45,499 bases of DNA from Klebsormidium nitens (Eukaryota > Streptophyta > Klebsormidiophyceae > Klebsormidiales > Klebsormidiaceae). The notes under the pieces are model-generated. The model saw only the letters and a list, made by a program, of their open reading frames with translations. It had not been told where the DNA came from and made no database searches. Positions 30,707-43,400 of the stretch are shown one piece after another (position 1 is the stretch's first letter; every line of letters starts with the position of its first letter). The stretch covers positions 1 to 45,499 of the forward strand of contig DF237620.1 of NCBI GenBank assembly GCA_000708835.1, given 5' to 3'. The position numbers and the translations under genes are program-made.

Positions 30707-33700
30707 ATGGGGGAAGAAAGCAATCATAAAGCTCTACTTCACGTCTTTTGGCACGATGACTGCCTCAAACACAACAACGGCGCAGGCTTCTTTGATATGC
30801 CCCAGGGGACGCTGCCAGATGACTTTCTTGAGGTGAAGGAGCCGCATCCGGAAGGGGTGGACCGGCTGAAGAACATGCGGAGCGTCCTGAAGGTACATTA
30901 GTATGCTTCTTATCCATCCTATAGCTGGCTCCACTTGTCCTGATACATTACCAATCATTTTGCAGCGAAGCCCAGGAGTTTGGAATGTCCGAATGCAATT
31001 CAAGCAGCTGCAGTACAATCTCCCAAAGGTATGCCCCTTTGGCCAACTGCTTGCGCACTTCCAGAAGACTGAGTTATGTTAGAAGAAATTGTGGTTGGGG
31101 GACCAGAGAAAGAGCTACAAAGGGGCATCGACGTCAGAATCCATTTAGACGACCAAGCCAAGATCTGTAGCCCCATGTTTACAACTGGCACTGTTGCTAC
31201 TTGGGAATTGGGGAAGCACGACTTCGAATCGATTTTGAACCTTCTGTTCCCTACTGAACCTCTTTATTGCCAGCGAACACTCTTGATACAGATGGAGTCA
31301 GCAGTGCTGTCGGGGGGCCTTAACCTCTGAGACAGCTGATGTCAGAGTCTAGTGATCTTAATCCCAATTTTGAAGACTTCATAGAAATCTTTGAGCTTAT
31401 TCATCTTCTGGATTAGAGCAGCCATTATGTGTACCAAACTTATTTCTTCTGTCCAGCCCCCCTCAGCTGTAAGGTACATCTCTGGCCTTTGAGTCCTTGC
31501 TTAACTCCAAACGAAAACCTACTGACAGAAACTTGATCAGAATCTTCCTTTGTTTCTTCCAGAAAGGGCCTATATCGAAGCACGTCCAATGGCATCACGG
31601 TCGAACCGCCACCGCCAAGCAACTGCTTCTCTTCCACAAACCTGATTACATTGAGAAACTAGAGGCGGCAGCCAAAGCCGCCGACGGTCATGGCGACAGT
31701 GTCATCATGGCCGGGGGCACCGTCATGAACCCAGGGAGTTACGATGCAATTCTAGCGGCTGCCGGCACAACTCTAGCCGCTCTAGATTGCATTGTCCAGG
31801 GAGCGGGGAAGGTTGCGTATGCGCTTGTGAGGCCGCCTGGACACCACGCACAGACAGACAGAGCGGACGGGTAAGTGTAGGAACACTTTGTGTCAAAGTC
31901 GTCGTTTTGACAGGTGCGATTCTGTTAGGACGAAGGTTGTCAGTTGGTAAAACAGGAGACAAGCAAATCTCGAGTGGTAAGACGTCCAAGTATGTTCGAT
32001 GATAGGTTTGCTGAATAGTCGAGTTGATTTCAGGCCACTCTCAGGTGCTAACTCCAGATGAAGAAAGTCTGCTGCCTTGCAAATAAACCTACTCCCTGCG
32101 AAATCATGATCTGAGGCAGACAAACCAGTGCGTCTGTGATGGGGGAAGCTCCTCTAGGGTCGAGAAATGTCGACTTGCATATCCCCTCTCCCGAGATCAT
32201 TGTAACTATTGAGACTCCCAAGAAGACTCCTATACTTCTGGGGCTTTGCCTCGAACCCCTACGAAGAGATGCACTTTCAATCGTAGAGCTTGTGAAGACA
32301 GCATAAGCCTACATGACGCTCAGCGCTTGCGAAGTCGTAAGTCGAAACGCAGACGAATCATATGAAGGCAAAAAATGTACTTTGTGGTCTTCAAGAACGA
32401 GCGCACTTATTGGTACTCATAAATCGCACACAAAAGTTCTGTTGCTAAACAAAACGAGAAAGCAGAATGGTCGAAGCTTAGTACACCGAGCACAATATTC
32501 TTGCTGGTGAACAAACTGAGAGAGCAGAACGAAATGATTAATGGTCTATAATCACGCCCTGCGACAATCATCCGGAAATTTTCTCTGACTAACCACATTT
32601 CTGGAACTGATCGCTGGACGTATGCTGCTGGCAGGTACTGCTTCGTAAACAACGCCGGCGTCGCGGTCGCCCAAGCGCGCCAGTCCGGCTTCGATAAGAT
32701 CGCGGTGATCGACATCGATGTTCATCACGGGAACGGAACTCAGGAGGGCTTTTACACTTCACCCGACGTGCTGACAATCTCCTTGCATATGGATCACGGG
32801 TCGTGGGATGAGGAAACGCATCCGCAGCAAGGTGCCACTTCGGAGCGGGGCGAGGGCTCGGGCGCCGGGTGAGAGTTGGCGTGATGCGAGAAGATTAGCT
32901 TTTTGATGGCTTCCCTTCTCAAAGAGCGGTCCTTGCTTAACTTGTCTTGTAGTCACCCATTGCTTTCCGGCTTGGTCGCGATTTGGAGTAGGGCGAATGA
33001 GAGAGAACTGATTTTAAGTATGGTTTCTCTTTGTCTGTTTCGTGCTCGATACCAAGGACGTTTTGCGACAGGGTTCGTGCCTCAAGAGCAGAGCAATATA
33101 AATTTCGGAAGCATCGGTTTCGAGTGAGTGGGTGTAACTTGCAATAGATTGCTCCAAGGTCCGTACCGATTGGACTGCGCGTTGGACGCTCTGAAGCATC
33201 CCGTGCTGACGTCAGCTGAGAACACTGTTGTCCTGTTCAGTCCGATGCGTCTCCTTAGTCAGCAGACGCGCATTCCAAGAAACGTTTCCAAGCCTGTACG
33301 TTTCCCGGGTTCGAAAATGCTGAGCTCTTACAAAATAGAGAAAAAGCAAAAACTCAGTGCTCCAGTTTACGCACTCTACACCGTGAACCAGCCTCAACCC
33401 CCCAAGTAACTCCAATCAACCCAGGCTGCTTTTTCTTTCTCCTAGATTTGAAAACATAGACTTCGTGTTCTTCCTGGGCGCGCCCGAGTTAGTACCAGGG
33501 CGCATTATTTTTGTCGTGCATACTGCAGGATGTGTGGAGCAGTTCTCGTAGAGTCCCTTGGGCTCTAGAGAAAGTCATCCCTTGGAGAAGACATCGTGAC
33601 AAGACATCGTTCTTCCCGTCATGAGTCGATTTACTGATTCGATGGCTTGGACTCTGACATGTTTCTCCAGCACGCAGCTTCGCAGCCATCCCATCTCACA

Positions 33701-34601
33701 CCAACCTTCATTGTGCGGGTGCCAATCGAAGCTCCCTTCGTAATTGTCTACTTACACCGATCCTTGTTGCAGTTCGAACGTGAACATTCCCTTGCCGTTT
33801 GGCACGGGTGACAAGGGCTACGACTATGCGATGCAAGAACTGGTGGAGCTTGTTGTGGATCGGTTCGCGCCAAACCTGATCGTTGTGCCCTTGGAATTAG
33901 ACGGAAGCGCGGTGAGCTTTACTGCCCGGTTTGTAGACACACAGTCGTGTCGTGGTGGTCGTTCTTCTAGCTTTTGGTGTTTGCTTGATACATGCATTGC
34001 ACTGTCAAGCTAAGGACTTTGGGTGCGAGACTGGTCAGGACCAATCGTTGTTCGTGCCTCGACTGCAGCTGTTTAGATTCAGATTTTACACGTTTATATT
34101 TCTGCTAAGTCCTACCCTTTGATGAGGACGCAAGGTGACTGCAAGCCCGTTCATTCAAGCAATCCTGCGAGGATCCGGGCTTTTTTCGTCGCTGTTTGAT
34201 CTCATTTGAATCGAAGAGTCAATTAAGGATGACTCTCTGATTTGAATTAGACGAAGGTCTGGCACTTTGCCAACAGTCATGATAAATTGTTGGACGGACT
34301 GATCACAAAAAGCTCTCTGCAGTTCGACCCAAACGGCCGGCAAGCTCTGACAATGGCAGGCTACAAACGGCTCGGGGAGCGGATACGCGACTTGGCAGCA
34401 AAACACGCCGAAGGTAGAGTCTTACTTGTTCAAGAGGGAGGGTACTCCGTAAGTTATGCGGCGTACTGCCTCCATGCGTTTCTTTCGGGGCTTGCAGGTG
34501 TGAACGTTCAGTTGGACGATCCGATAGGTCATTACCCTGAGAATGAGGCTACTTGTTTCTCGATGATTAAAGCTCTGAAGTCAGAGTTTAGGATGATGTG
34601 A
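30707..34601 (+). CDS. HDA8: class II histone deacetylase, HDA8 group, five exons
   Basis: Zn-dependent deacetylase of the arginase/deacetylase fold; members of this plant group may act on non-histone substrates as well as histones. Exons: 30707-30892, 31563-31870, 32635-32868, 33773-33911 and 34323-34601, giving 381 residues, close to Arabidopsis HDA8. Introns are GT-AG and the phases agree. Catalytic features are present: VRPPGHHAQ with H156/H157, DIDVHHGNGTQEGFY with zinc ligands D193 and H195, LELDGSA with the third ligand D286, and EGGYSVSYAAYC with catalytic Y330. FDPNGRQALTMAGY is the HDA8-type signature. Around D286 the sequence reads PLELDGSA where the Arabidopsis protein has VGQDSSA, a change next to the metal site. 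No transit or signal peptide is evident when starting at 30707; upstream in-frame sequence leaves the exact N terminus open. Confidence 0.9.
32433..32545. repeat. imperfect tandem duplication in deacetylase intron 2
   Basis: Two blocks (about 32433-32475 and 32499-32545) share GCTAAACAAA-ACGAGA-AGCAGAA type sequence with substitutions, offset about 66 bp. They lie wholly within the intron. Confidence 0.45.
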
Positions 34602-36404
34602 AACCTGAAGTAACTCAATTCAGAGGCTTGTGCACGGGGTTGAGCCACAATTCCGCGGCTTCAAGACATAGACTGTAAGGGCGAGCGGAGCATGGCATCG
34701 AATGACGCACAAAATCATCGAATCATTGGCGACTTGCGACACGTCTGTCCGCAAACGACAGTGACAAAGACGATATTGGTTTGAGCCTCCATTGTTAAGT
34801 CAATCTGACGGAGCTGACACCCGTAACGTGCCACTAGCATGCTGTGTAGGTGCAGCGAGAAAGTAAAGTAGCCTTGATGGCTGTTCTAAAGACGACTGCA
34901 AGCGATCGGTGGCCGGATTGAGTGGTCGCTTCATGGATTGGCGGTCATTGCTGATCCGACCATCAGATGAGAGCTTACGGCTGAGTCCCGCCTTCGAGAA
35001 CATGAAACGGTGCGGGAAGCAAACTTAGCATTCGTGTCTCAGCTGGGGCAGGCTCGATTCAATGATTGGGCACGGAAGACATATAAACTTAGGTGCTTTG
35101 TCCCAACGACATGTTAACATGTCGGGCCTTCAATTAATCCGGCCATTGTGGTGAGTGAGGCGAACGATCGATCACGCGGCTGTTCGAAGTGTTCAAGTTG
35201 AAAGCAACGTCCGAGGTCTCTGAATGATCATGGACGTCATCTCATCAATCCTCCCTTGTCATTACTTAGCTCGAGGTGCGCTGAATGATCGGACTTGATT
35301 GACATCATCGTACAACTGTAGTACACCGCACCGTCATTTGATCACGCTTTGAATACCCTGCAAGCTCTGGCTTTGCAAATGCAAGACATGGTATTGTATG
35401 ATCACATGGATTCACGTACGTACGGAACGCGGATCGAAAGGTACTATATATATGAAGGAGGTCTAAGATCATGATGCTGATGCGATGGTACCGTCCATAA
35501 GCGACTTGATTACTAAAGCTCTGCTGCACTGCGAAGATGCAGGCTGTCCTGGAGGCGCTCTTGAACATCAACATGCATGACTCCAGCTGTGCAACGAATC
35601 AACCTTAAATCATTCCAAACAACCGAGTTTTATGAGCGGCCGATCTACTGGTTTGAAGCCTGCATGATTGCATATTTATCCGGTATAAAAAGCACAATAC
35701 GGTCGCCGGCGATTGAGGTAGATGCAACTCAATCAACTAAATCAGTCACGAATGATAGACTCTCAGGTATCAGCCAAGACATGGGCACTTCTTTGAGTTG
35801 TGAATTGGGTCCGAGTGCAGCAGCTCAGTATACATGGTCTGTACATCGTAGGTGGTCGCTTCGTCTGCTTGTGTCTTCCCTTCCTCTCTAGCTCTTGCAA
35901 TCAACGGTTGGCCTATGCTATTCAAGACCGGCCCTATACACCTTCAAACGGTAGTGTAGTGTACACAAGCACGACAACCTTCTCTTGGCATGAATTATTG
36001 AACCTTCTCTATCTCCACTTTCCTCTACCTGTTTGTGATCCTTGACGCTTTCAAAGGACACCTTCGGCAATAAATACCTGACAAAGATGCTTTGTGCTTG
36101 ATCTAGTTCAGTGGCCTGCTGTTTGGCGTGGCTTCTGCCAACTTCGTTCTGCGTTGTGAAGACCGGTCAAGACCCCAAGCTGGAGCTGACTCGTCCAAGT
36201 GTGCCACGCCAAGAAGACTGCAAAATTGCGGGATAGGCCGTTGTGATTCTTTCCCAGCGCTTGCGCTGCCAATTTGTCGAAGTTGAAACACACTTTTGCC
36301 TGCTGCCTGGTGAATCTGCTTTTACCCGTTAGCATGTACCCAAAACATTGCTCAGCAAGTGTATGTGAAGGAAGTTTTCGCTCAATGAGACCGAGCTTGG
36401 AGTT
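34602..36404. other. convergent intergenic region, no recognised gene
   Basis: This region lies between the 3' ends of two convergent genes. Frames at 35577-35891 and 35800-36045 show no domain. A minus-strand frame at 36108-36335 follows a CAGGCAG acceptor-like site in the right phase for a further exon of the U-box gene, but its protein is not recognisable. There is also an imperfect direct repeat (CTGAATGATC at about 35221 and 35281). Confidence 0.4.
35107..35124. repeat. perfect 18-bp palindrome
   Basis: CGACATGTTAACATGTCG equals its own reverse complement. It is isolated in the intergenic region with no adjacent U-tract, so it is not a typical terminator. Confidence 0.7.
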
Positions 36405-37467
36405 TCAATGGTCAACAAGAGGGCTTTCATTGAAGCGAAAAATCATTAAGCTCCGCTTCTGACATAACGAATAGAGAGAAAGTTCGTAAAGATCTCGACA
36501 CAAACGACCCACCTTGTTTGACGACCTTGAGCGTGCAAGCTCCTTGGTCACTTTCGTGGCCTCATTGATGCACTCCCCTCCACACGAGACGTTTTGCGCT
36601 TTCCCCGGGCAGCGCTTGCCGGCTCTCGCCAAAGCTGCGCAGTGCGCCGCTGCACTCGATTTGACGAGGGCATCCTTGGCGGTCTCCCCGCTTACCCCGC
36701 TTAACAGGGCAGCTATTACCTCTGCGCAAAGAAAAGGATCGTGAAGTAGTAAAATAACACAGCCAAAAATGAGTTCCAACTCAGAAGTGAAGAGCTGTTA
36801 TTATTACCTTGCCGGTGACTTTTGAAGCCTGGTTTCTTTGAACACATTAAGTGTTACTGAGGTCTGACAGTATCTTTGAATCGACTCCCTGTATATCTGG
36901 CGGAATTCTATTTGAGGAGTACTCAAGCTCTGACTTACCGTTTGTTTCTCACGAAAAGGGCGAAACGCTCGTGTTTCAATTATGAAAGCTTCTGTTCTCT
37001 CCAATCAATGAGTCCATTCTTTCCAGAGCCCGATAACCTTTGTTCATTCTGCTTCAGAAAGAGGATTACTCTGAAAGCTGAGCTGACGAATCGAAGTGCT
37101 GAAGTCCCAAAATGTTGTATCTTCCCAAGTGGCGGCCGCTCTCGAAGGGCGCTGCTTGACGCACACACATGCTCATTTCCAAAGTACCCTGCTCACCTGT
37201 CCCCGCAAGGGTACACTCGTCCTTGTCTTTTGCATCCGCCAGATGCAGCTCGAGTGCCGGAATGATGCCCGCGTGCATGCAAGCATCGGGGTCCACCTGA
37301 GCCGCGCACCCCAGAAAGAACACCGCGTATCGGACCCTGTCCTTCCGACTCCCCTTGACGCTGGCATCCAGAAGCTTGACCAGGAAAGCCGTAGCGCTGG
37401 CGGCAACGATGTCTCTGCCCAAGTCCGTCGCAGCAACCTCGAGTTTGTCGATCGCAACCAGGCATGC
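36405..37467 (-). other. 3' ARM-like exons of the U-box gene, junction unresolved
   Basis: Exon 37197-37467 (frame ACLVAIDKLEV to DECTLAGT) ends in phase 1 at a CAG then GTGAGC donor. Exon 36513-36721 (VIAALLSGVSGETAKDALVK) begins after TTTGCGCAG in the matching phase. The second exon may end at 36513 (AAG then GTGGGT) or read through to a stop at 36405. Both have alpha-helical ARM character. The join to exon 8 needs phase 0, which the given sequence does not supply with a GT donor. Confidence 0.55.
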
Positions 37468-40400
37468 CTGCAAGCCGTAAGGTGACCGGGGTTACAATGG
37501 TCTCACCAAAGTGCAACTTTTGATTCAACTTTTGTTCTACTTCACAAAGTTTTGGCTCATAGGGTGAAGGCTTCGCACACCTGATCATGCCTAGGCTTGG
37601 TAGGCAACATTCTCAGACTGTCGCGAAAGTTTGCGCACAAAGCAGTAACACCCTTTGCTGGACTACGATGTCGCAACAACTCGTCGAACCGCTTTTCCTT
37701 TTTGGACTTCAGACGAAATCCTAGAGTGCGAATATTCGTGCTCATTGTACTCATTTCAAGATGGAACACATTGAAGGTCCGCTCTGGCCAACCCTTACGG
37801 GAAAAGCTGGCTAGGCCCAAAAATCACTTGTGAGGCAACATATCGATGAGCCCACAGGCGGCACCCGAAAAGACGCCAAGAAGACGGACTGTGCCAACGG
37901 ACCCCTCCAAGTACAGATCGAGAAAGGTTAGAACTCGGTCAGCTAATCCAAGTCGGCTTACAACGGCGTCTCCGGTTCGCCCGCTCGCCTCCAGCGTCCT
38001 CGCTGCTGTGAACAAAATCTTCACCCCCCCGCCGCTCACGACTGCCTCGATCACAGCCGCGCCGATCCCTTTGCAGAGCCGCCAGAGAACCCGCACGAGC
38101 ATGACCTTGTCCTCCACTTTCGCCAGCGGAACGGCCTTCAGCAGAACGGTAATGTGCGCGTTTCCAGCCCCCGCCAAGTTTCCGAGGTTCACAGCGCCGG
38201 ACGCTAGCTTGTCCAACGCATCTGCGGCCGCGCTCTGTGCGTCCGGATCGTCCAAGAGGCTCACGAGGGCCGCCACAAATCTGCTGTCAGCAGCCGCGGT
38301 CTCCGGGACGCACTCACTGATCTGCGTCATGATCTGGGCGGTTGGAGTCCTCAGCTGCTTGGCGACCTGGACTAGGACGGTCACCCCATGCTTGTCGCCC
38401 ATCAGGGCGGTGCAGAGTTGCGCGTTACTGGTGAGGGCTGTGAGCGCTTGCAAGACGCTCTGCACTGCCGGGCCGCCCACGAGCCCGCGCTTCTGGGCGT
38501 CAGTGAGGAAGCCGAGAGCCGCGCCGATCGCGGCCGTGCCCTGGAGCAGGGGACCAATCATTTCAGGTGTTGCTGTGATGCTCAATCTTCTGCACAATAG
38601 GACTCGAAGCGACAAGACAGTCAAAGTATAAAGCTCGAAGAGAACCAATATAGCTGGTGAGGCATGGAGAGAGCAATACTGGATCCCTTGAGACCCAAAC
38701 TAGCCTGCCTGCATTAGTAGAGTATAGCTGTGAACATGGGAATCCATTCTCTCTTTCGGCCCTGACCTTCGGGCCAACAAGCTCGGGATCATTATCTGCA
38801 GAACTCGAGCAATCTGGACTGCCAATCACAGCTTTTTGGCCCCCAAAACGAATCAGAGCCTTTTGACCTACAATGCGCCTCATAGCTTTTGACAACAGCT
38901 ATGCAAAACCCTCAATTTTTGGCCGCGGCCTTAATCGATCACTGATATGCTGCCGACGTTATTAAAAGGTGGAAGCGACCAACGGGAGCTCTGCTAACAT
39001 ATACATCAAGCAAAACGGTCTCGTAAGGAGCCCGCATAAATATGAGAGCACTCTGTTGCCTGCCTACTTGACGCAAGAGAGCCTATCATGCCAGTAATGT
39101 GCAACTCCTCGGTCGATCTCTAAGATCAAACTCACGAGCCAGATATTTGGTACAAGGCCAGTTGCATACGATGAAGGAAAGATTCCAACGCTTACCCGAT
39201 CGCCCCAGCCATTGGTGCTCGAGAGCTTGGCAAACAGCTCCACGCCAGCTGCGCGGCAGTTGGCCGACTCCTCTCCTTCCGGGCAAAGCCACGCCGGCTC
39301 CAGATTCTGCGCCACGCTACCGGTCGATACCACCAGGTCCAAGACGTGCAGGGCCGCAAGTCGCTCCTCGCCGTTCCCGCCGTCCAGAATCTTGCACAAT
39401 CCTACCAGCGCCGCGGAGTTTTTGAGCGCAGTCTCCGCTTTTACCGGGCACGCTGCCATCAATCCCGCAAGCGCCTTTGCGCAGTCCCGGGTGCGCGAGC
39501 GGACCGCTTGGAGGACCCGGGAAATTAGCTCGACTCCTCCCTCTTCGACGAAACGCCGCGCAAATGGCCGGCTGACCGAGAGGATTGCGACGCAGCGCAA
39601 TGCTGAGCTCTGCGCATTCTGGACGGAGGTTTGAAGCGAAGAGCCGAGATCGGAGAAGCGTGCTCTCGGAAGGGACTCCCTCGTCGTGAATCTCAGTAGC
39701 TCCAAAAGAGTAGTCACAGACAACTCCCTTCTCTTGACGTCCGCCGACCCCTCTTGTGTCTCGTCCTCCCCCTCCCCTGTAGACGTGGTTGCGAGGAGAT
39801 CCACCAAGAACGACACACAAGCCCAGCCTTCCGCAGCCCCCGGTTCAGCTCCGATCTCCTTCACCAACGACTGAAGTAGGCGCAACAGTTTGTCGACTCC
39901 CCCAGTCCCAAGCAGGTCGCCCGGCTCGCTCACGGTAGCCGCCAAACCGGCGAGGAAGTTCGCGAGAGGCAGCCTGAGCGGCTTGTTGCTCTCGGCCTGC
40001 CCCAACAGGTAGGTGAGAACAGCCGTCCGTTCCCTTGCGCCTGCGCCCTCTACCACCGACTGCTCCGAAAGGCCGGACGGCGCCCCCTGAGCAAGCCAGG
40101 TGAGCATCTGCAAGGCCTCAATCGTCGTGGCCCGGTCGAGGACGAGTTTCCACAGGGAATCGACGACGTCCTCGGGTGCCGGGTCCGCGGCTAGCTTGGC
40201 GCTCTGCGCTTGGTTTGTGACGACGACTCTTGCTAGCTGGCAGAGCACGCGGCGGCCGATGCCGCGCACGCATTCAACCGTGGCTGGGCCGTGGACCCCG
40301 TGCATCATCTCGTGCAATCCCTGCAGTAGCAACCGGAGATCTCAGGCAGTGCTGACGCATGCCAGAGACCACTGGCATCCGAACGAGATTGACTTATTGG

Positions 40401-43400
40401 ACGAGATTGACTTAGGACGTTTAGAGTAAACTCCCTGTCATCTCGTAGCATCTATCAAACGGTCAGCTCCGCAACGCTGGTCAGGACGTGTCAGAAGGCA
40501 GCTTGGTTGGTACCCGACCGCAAATTGGCAGGTTTCAAATTCATGCACAACGAAATTAGTGATGGTATACCTCAGAATTTGAGGAAGCAGCCGATCGTAA
40601 GGGAATCAGCGGTTCCAAGCTGTCTGCGGCTGAGCATTTTCGCTCCATCAATTGTATATGAACAACCAAACTTTTGGCACTGGAAAGAACCCAATCGATT
40701 GTGAAGGGAAAAGAAACTTTCCGTAAGAGGCCAACCAGACCAGTCAATAAATCTGGCGATACGTACTTCCTTTGACAGCCTACATCCCTTTGTTCTGTTA
40801 GCCGTACCATCTGATGATCAATGGAGCACGGTTGTATACATTGATCTTTCTTTAGGCTAGTGGTCAATCAGTCTCTGACCAACGTCGAAGATGGGAATGA
40901 ATACCAAGAAAGGGAACTGGTAGAAACTGCAGTCGCAGCACTTTGGCACTCAGATTCTGAACCGGACGTCTCCTCAGGCGCTTTTAGTTGGCTCACCTCC
41001 GCAAAACTTAGGTGCACGAGCCCGGTGATCAGGCCGGTTTTCTCTTGCTTGGCTAGCAGGACCGATATCGTCCGCACTTCCAGACAGTGTCCGATCGTCT
41101 CTGCGGCCTTGCCTCTGACGGCAGGACTCTCGTCCGACAGAAGCTCGAGCAAGCTGTCGCGGGCTTTCTCGATGATTTCTCCGCAGGCCTGTCAAGCAGA
41201 AAGGATGTTGCAGATCTACAGAACGAAACGAGGACGATAGAGATGACTGACCGGAGGGTCACACGCTCAGGCAGAGACCGGACTGAAGACTGCGGAATGC
41301 ATGCAACGAATGTGCGCTGTTTTTCGACAAAGCAAAACCGGGCCTTCGGCAAAAGCGGCCGGAAAACGTCTCTCATGTCAAGCAGGGTTCTCAAAGTTGC
41401 ACCCAGGAAACTCTCGCACCAAGTTCGAAACGTTCGGCGCTCCAAGGTCCAAGGATCATGATGCGAATTGCATCGGAGTGGTTCGCATACTGGAACCGGC
41501 CACCGAAGTCCCTTTCGAAACCATACCTCAAACGCGAACAACGAGCTCCTTGTGGGCAATCAAGTAGTGCTGTCAATTAGCTCCCCGAAAGAGGCATCAG
41601 TACCTTCCCTGCACTTACGTTTTCTGCTACTTTGTTGTTGTTTCCATATGCCTCCCGCACCGCAGCCGCCATGATGGCTTCCAGGGCCGTAACTGCGAAA
41701 AGCCGGACCTGGCCTTTTAAGCCTAGGACGCGCACCAAAGGCTGCAAGCAGATGAGCGCACGCAAGTCAGAGCAGTGCAAGGTATGACTTTGTTTTTCAG
41801 AAACTTTTGAGTGACATAAGTGCCTTGGATTTCATCTGACTCAAAAAAGCAGGCTGACGAGAAATTACTTTTTGCAAGAAAACCAATGTCCAAGTTTTGG
41901 TGCAAACAAAGTCCTTGAAAAATACTTTCGAAATGAAGAAGGTTCTTCAAGGAGGCAGACCTCCATTCGGGTGATGTCAGTACTTCGCTCATGTAGCACC
42001 CTGAGCAATGGACTCAAGCTGGAGTAACACTACCAACTACCGAGCAGATAGCAAGGCTGACAGTCGATAGCTCAGAATGCTCCGGGAAAGAAGATGCTCA
42101 GAGGATCTCAAGCTCTTAGGCTGGTCCAGAGTCGATTGAGCACCAACCAGGCCTACATACCTCGACGGCCTCAGCTTCGTACACCTGCATCCACTTCTGC
42201 GGGTGGGCCTGGAGGAGGTCGGTCAGCTGCTCCGCTCCAATTGCCACTTTCGCGTTCAGTCCGCCGTCCAGCAAGAGGTTTGAGAGCGCTGCCATGACAT
42301 CAGGGTCCTTCGTGACCTCTGCGCTGACTGTGCTGGAAGCATCCTCGCCAGCTAGACCGTTGACTGTTCTCTGTTGACGAGGGGACGAGATGATGGAGCG
42401 AGGGGAGTCGGGGGGCCTCGAGCATGAGAGAAGGGCGCGCTCCCGACCGATCCAGTCACTCAGCCACTCCCACCATTCGGTGATGGCGAGATGGAGGTCG
42501 ATGTTTTTGATGGCAATCCTGCAAAGAGGCAGCGATGCGTGCGTTGGTGAGTTATCAAAGCTGACAGAGGACAGTGACTGGGGGCCTTCGTTTCTTGAAA
42601 AACGTCGTGACCAGATGGATAGCAGGCAGCACGTACAATCATATACCAGTTGAAACCTTCTGTAGGGTGAGCCTCCCAGGGCTCGACTGCACTTGATATA
42701 CTCAACACGAAACTGTCATTAGAACTCTTACAATTTGCAAGAAAGCTCGGGTACCTTGCTCAAAGTAGCAACATTTGAAAAGGTGCTACAGTAGCAAGCC
42801 TGCAAAAGCTCAACAAGCATGAGCACACATCCTCGCCTGTTGTTGATGGGCCTCCTTGTGACCGGGCATGTAGGCTTGTCACTCCCTAGATGCTGTTCAA
42901 GGCACTTCTGACAGAAGGAGTAACCCGTCTCCACAATGACTGGGTCCTCAAGCGTGCAGGAGCAAATGCGGCAGGTAAAGCTCCTAGGGTAAAGATGGTC
43001 CGCCTTCTGATGATCAGACTTTGCACTCTCCTTTGCCACGCCTGCTTTCGCGTGCAACTCGTTCAACATCCTCTCCAAGATGTGCGCTGGCGTGCTACTC
43101 TCAATCTGCTCGAAAGCTTTCTGCATGGGCAAGGGGTCAGGGTCATTGCCAGCAACGTAAGGAAAATCATCAGGTCTTGCAGGTATCATAGGTGCATAAT
43201 TTGACAACTGATTGTCTGATAAGATAGTGTTCGTTGAGAACAGTCTAAATGGTCTAAAATGCTTGGTAAGATCTGTACTCATTGTTCCAAAAGGAGACTG
43301 GATTGCAGAAGCTTGTGTCCAGATCGGACAATAAGATGCAGAAACACCGTGTCCCATGTAAACCGCCACAAACCTGGCTTTGTACTCGAATAAAGCTTCA

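Noticed and set aside
30963-31029. Possible extra deacetylase exon (frame RSPGVWNVRMQFKQ)
   Set aside because: It has splice-like edges, but exon 1 joins 31563 in phase and matches HDA8 directly; the peptide has no counterpart in the family.
35537-35611. Short plus-strand frame (MQAVLEALLNINMHDSS) after a TATATATA stretch
   Set aside because: It has only 24 codons and no similarity; a TATA-like run is not enough to support a gene.
36108-36335. Possible terminal exon of the U-box gene
   Set aside because: The phase would fit after a donor at 36513, but the peptide shows no ARM pattern and the acceptor is weak. It is left as a possibility only.
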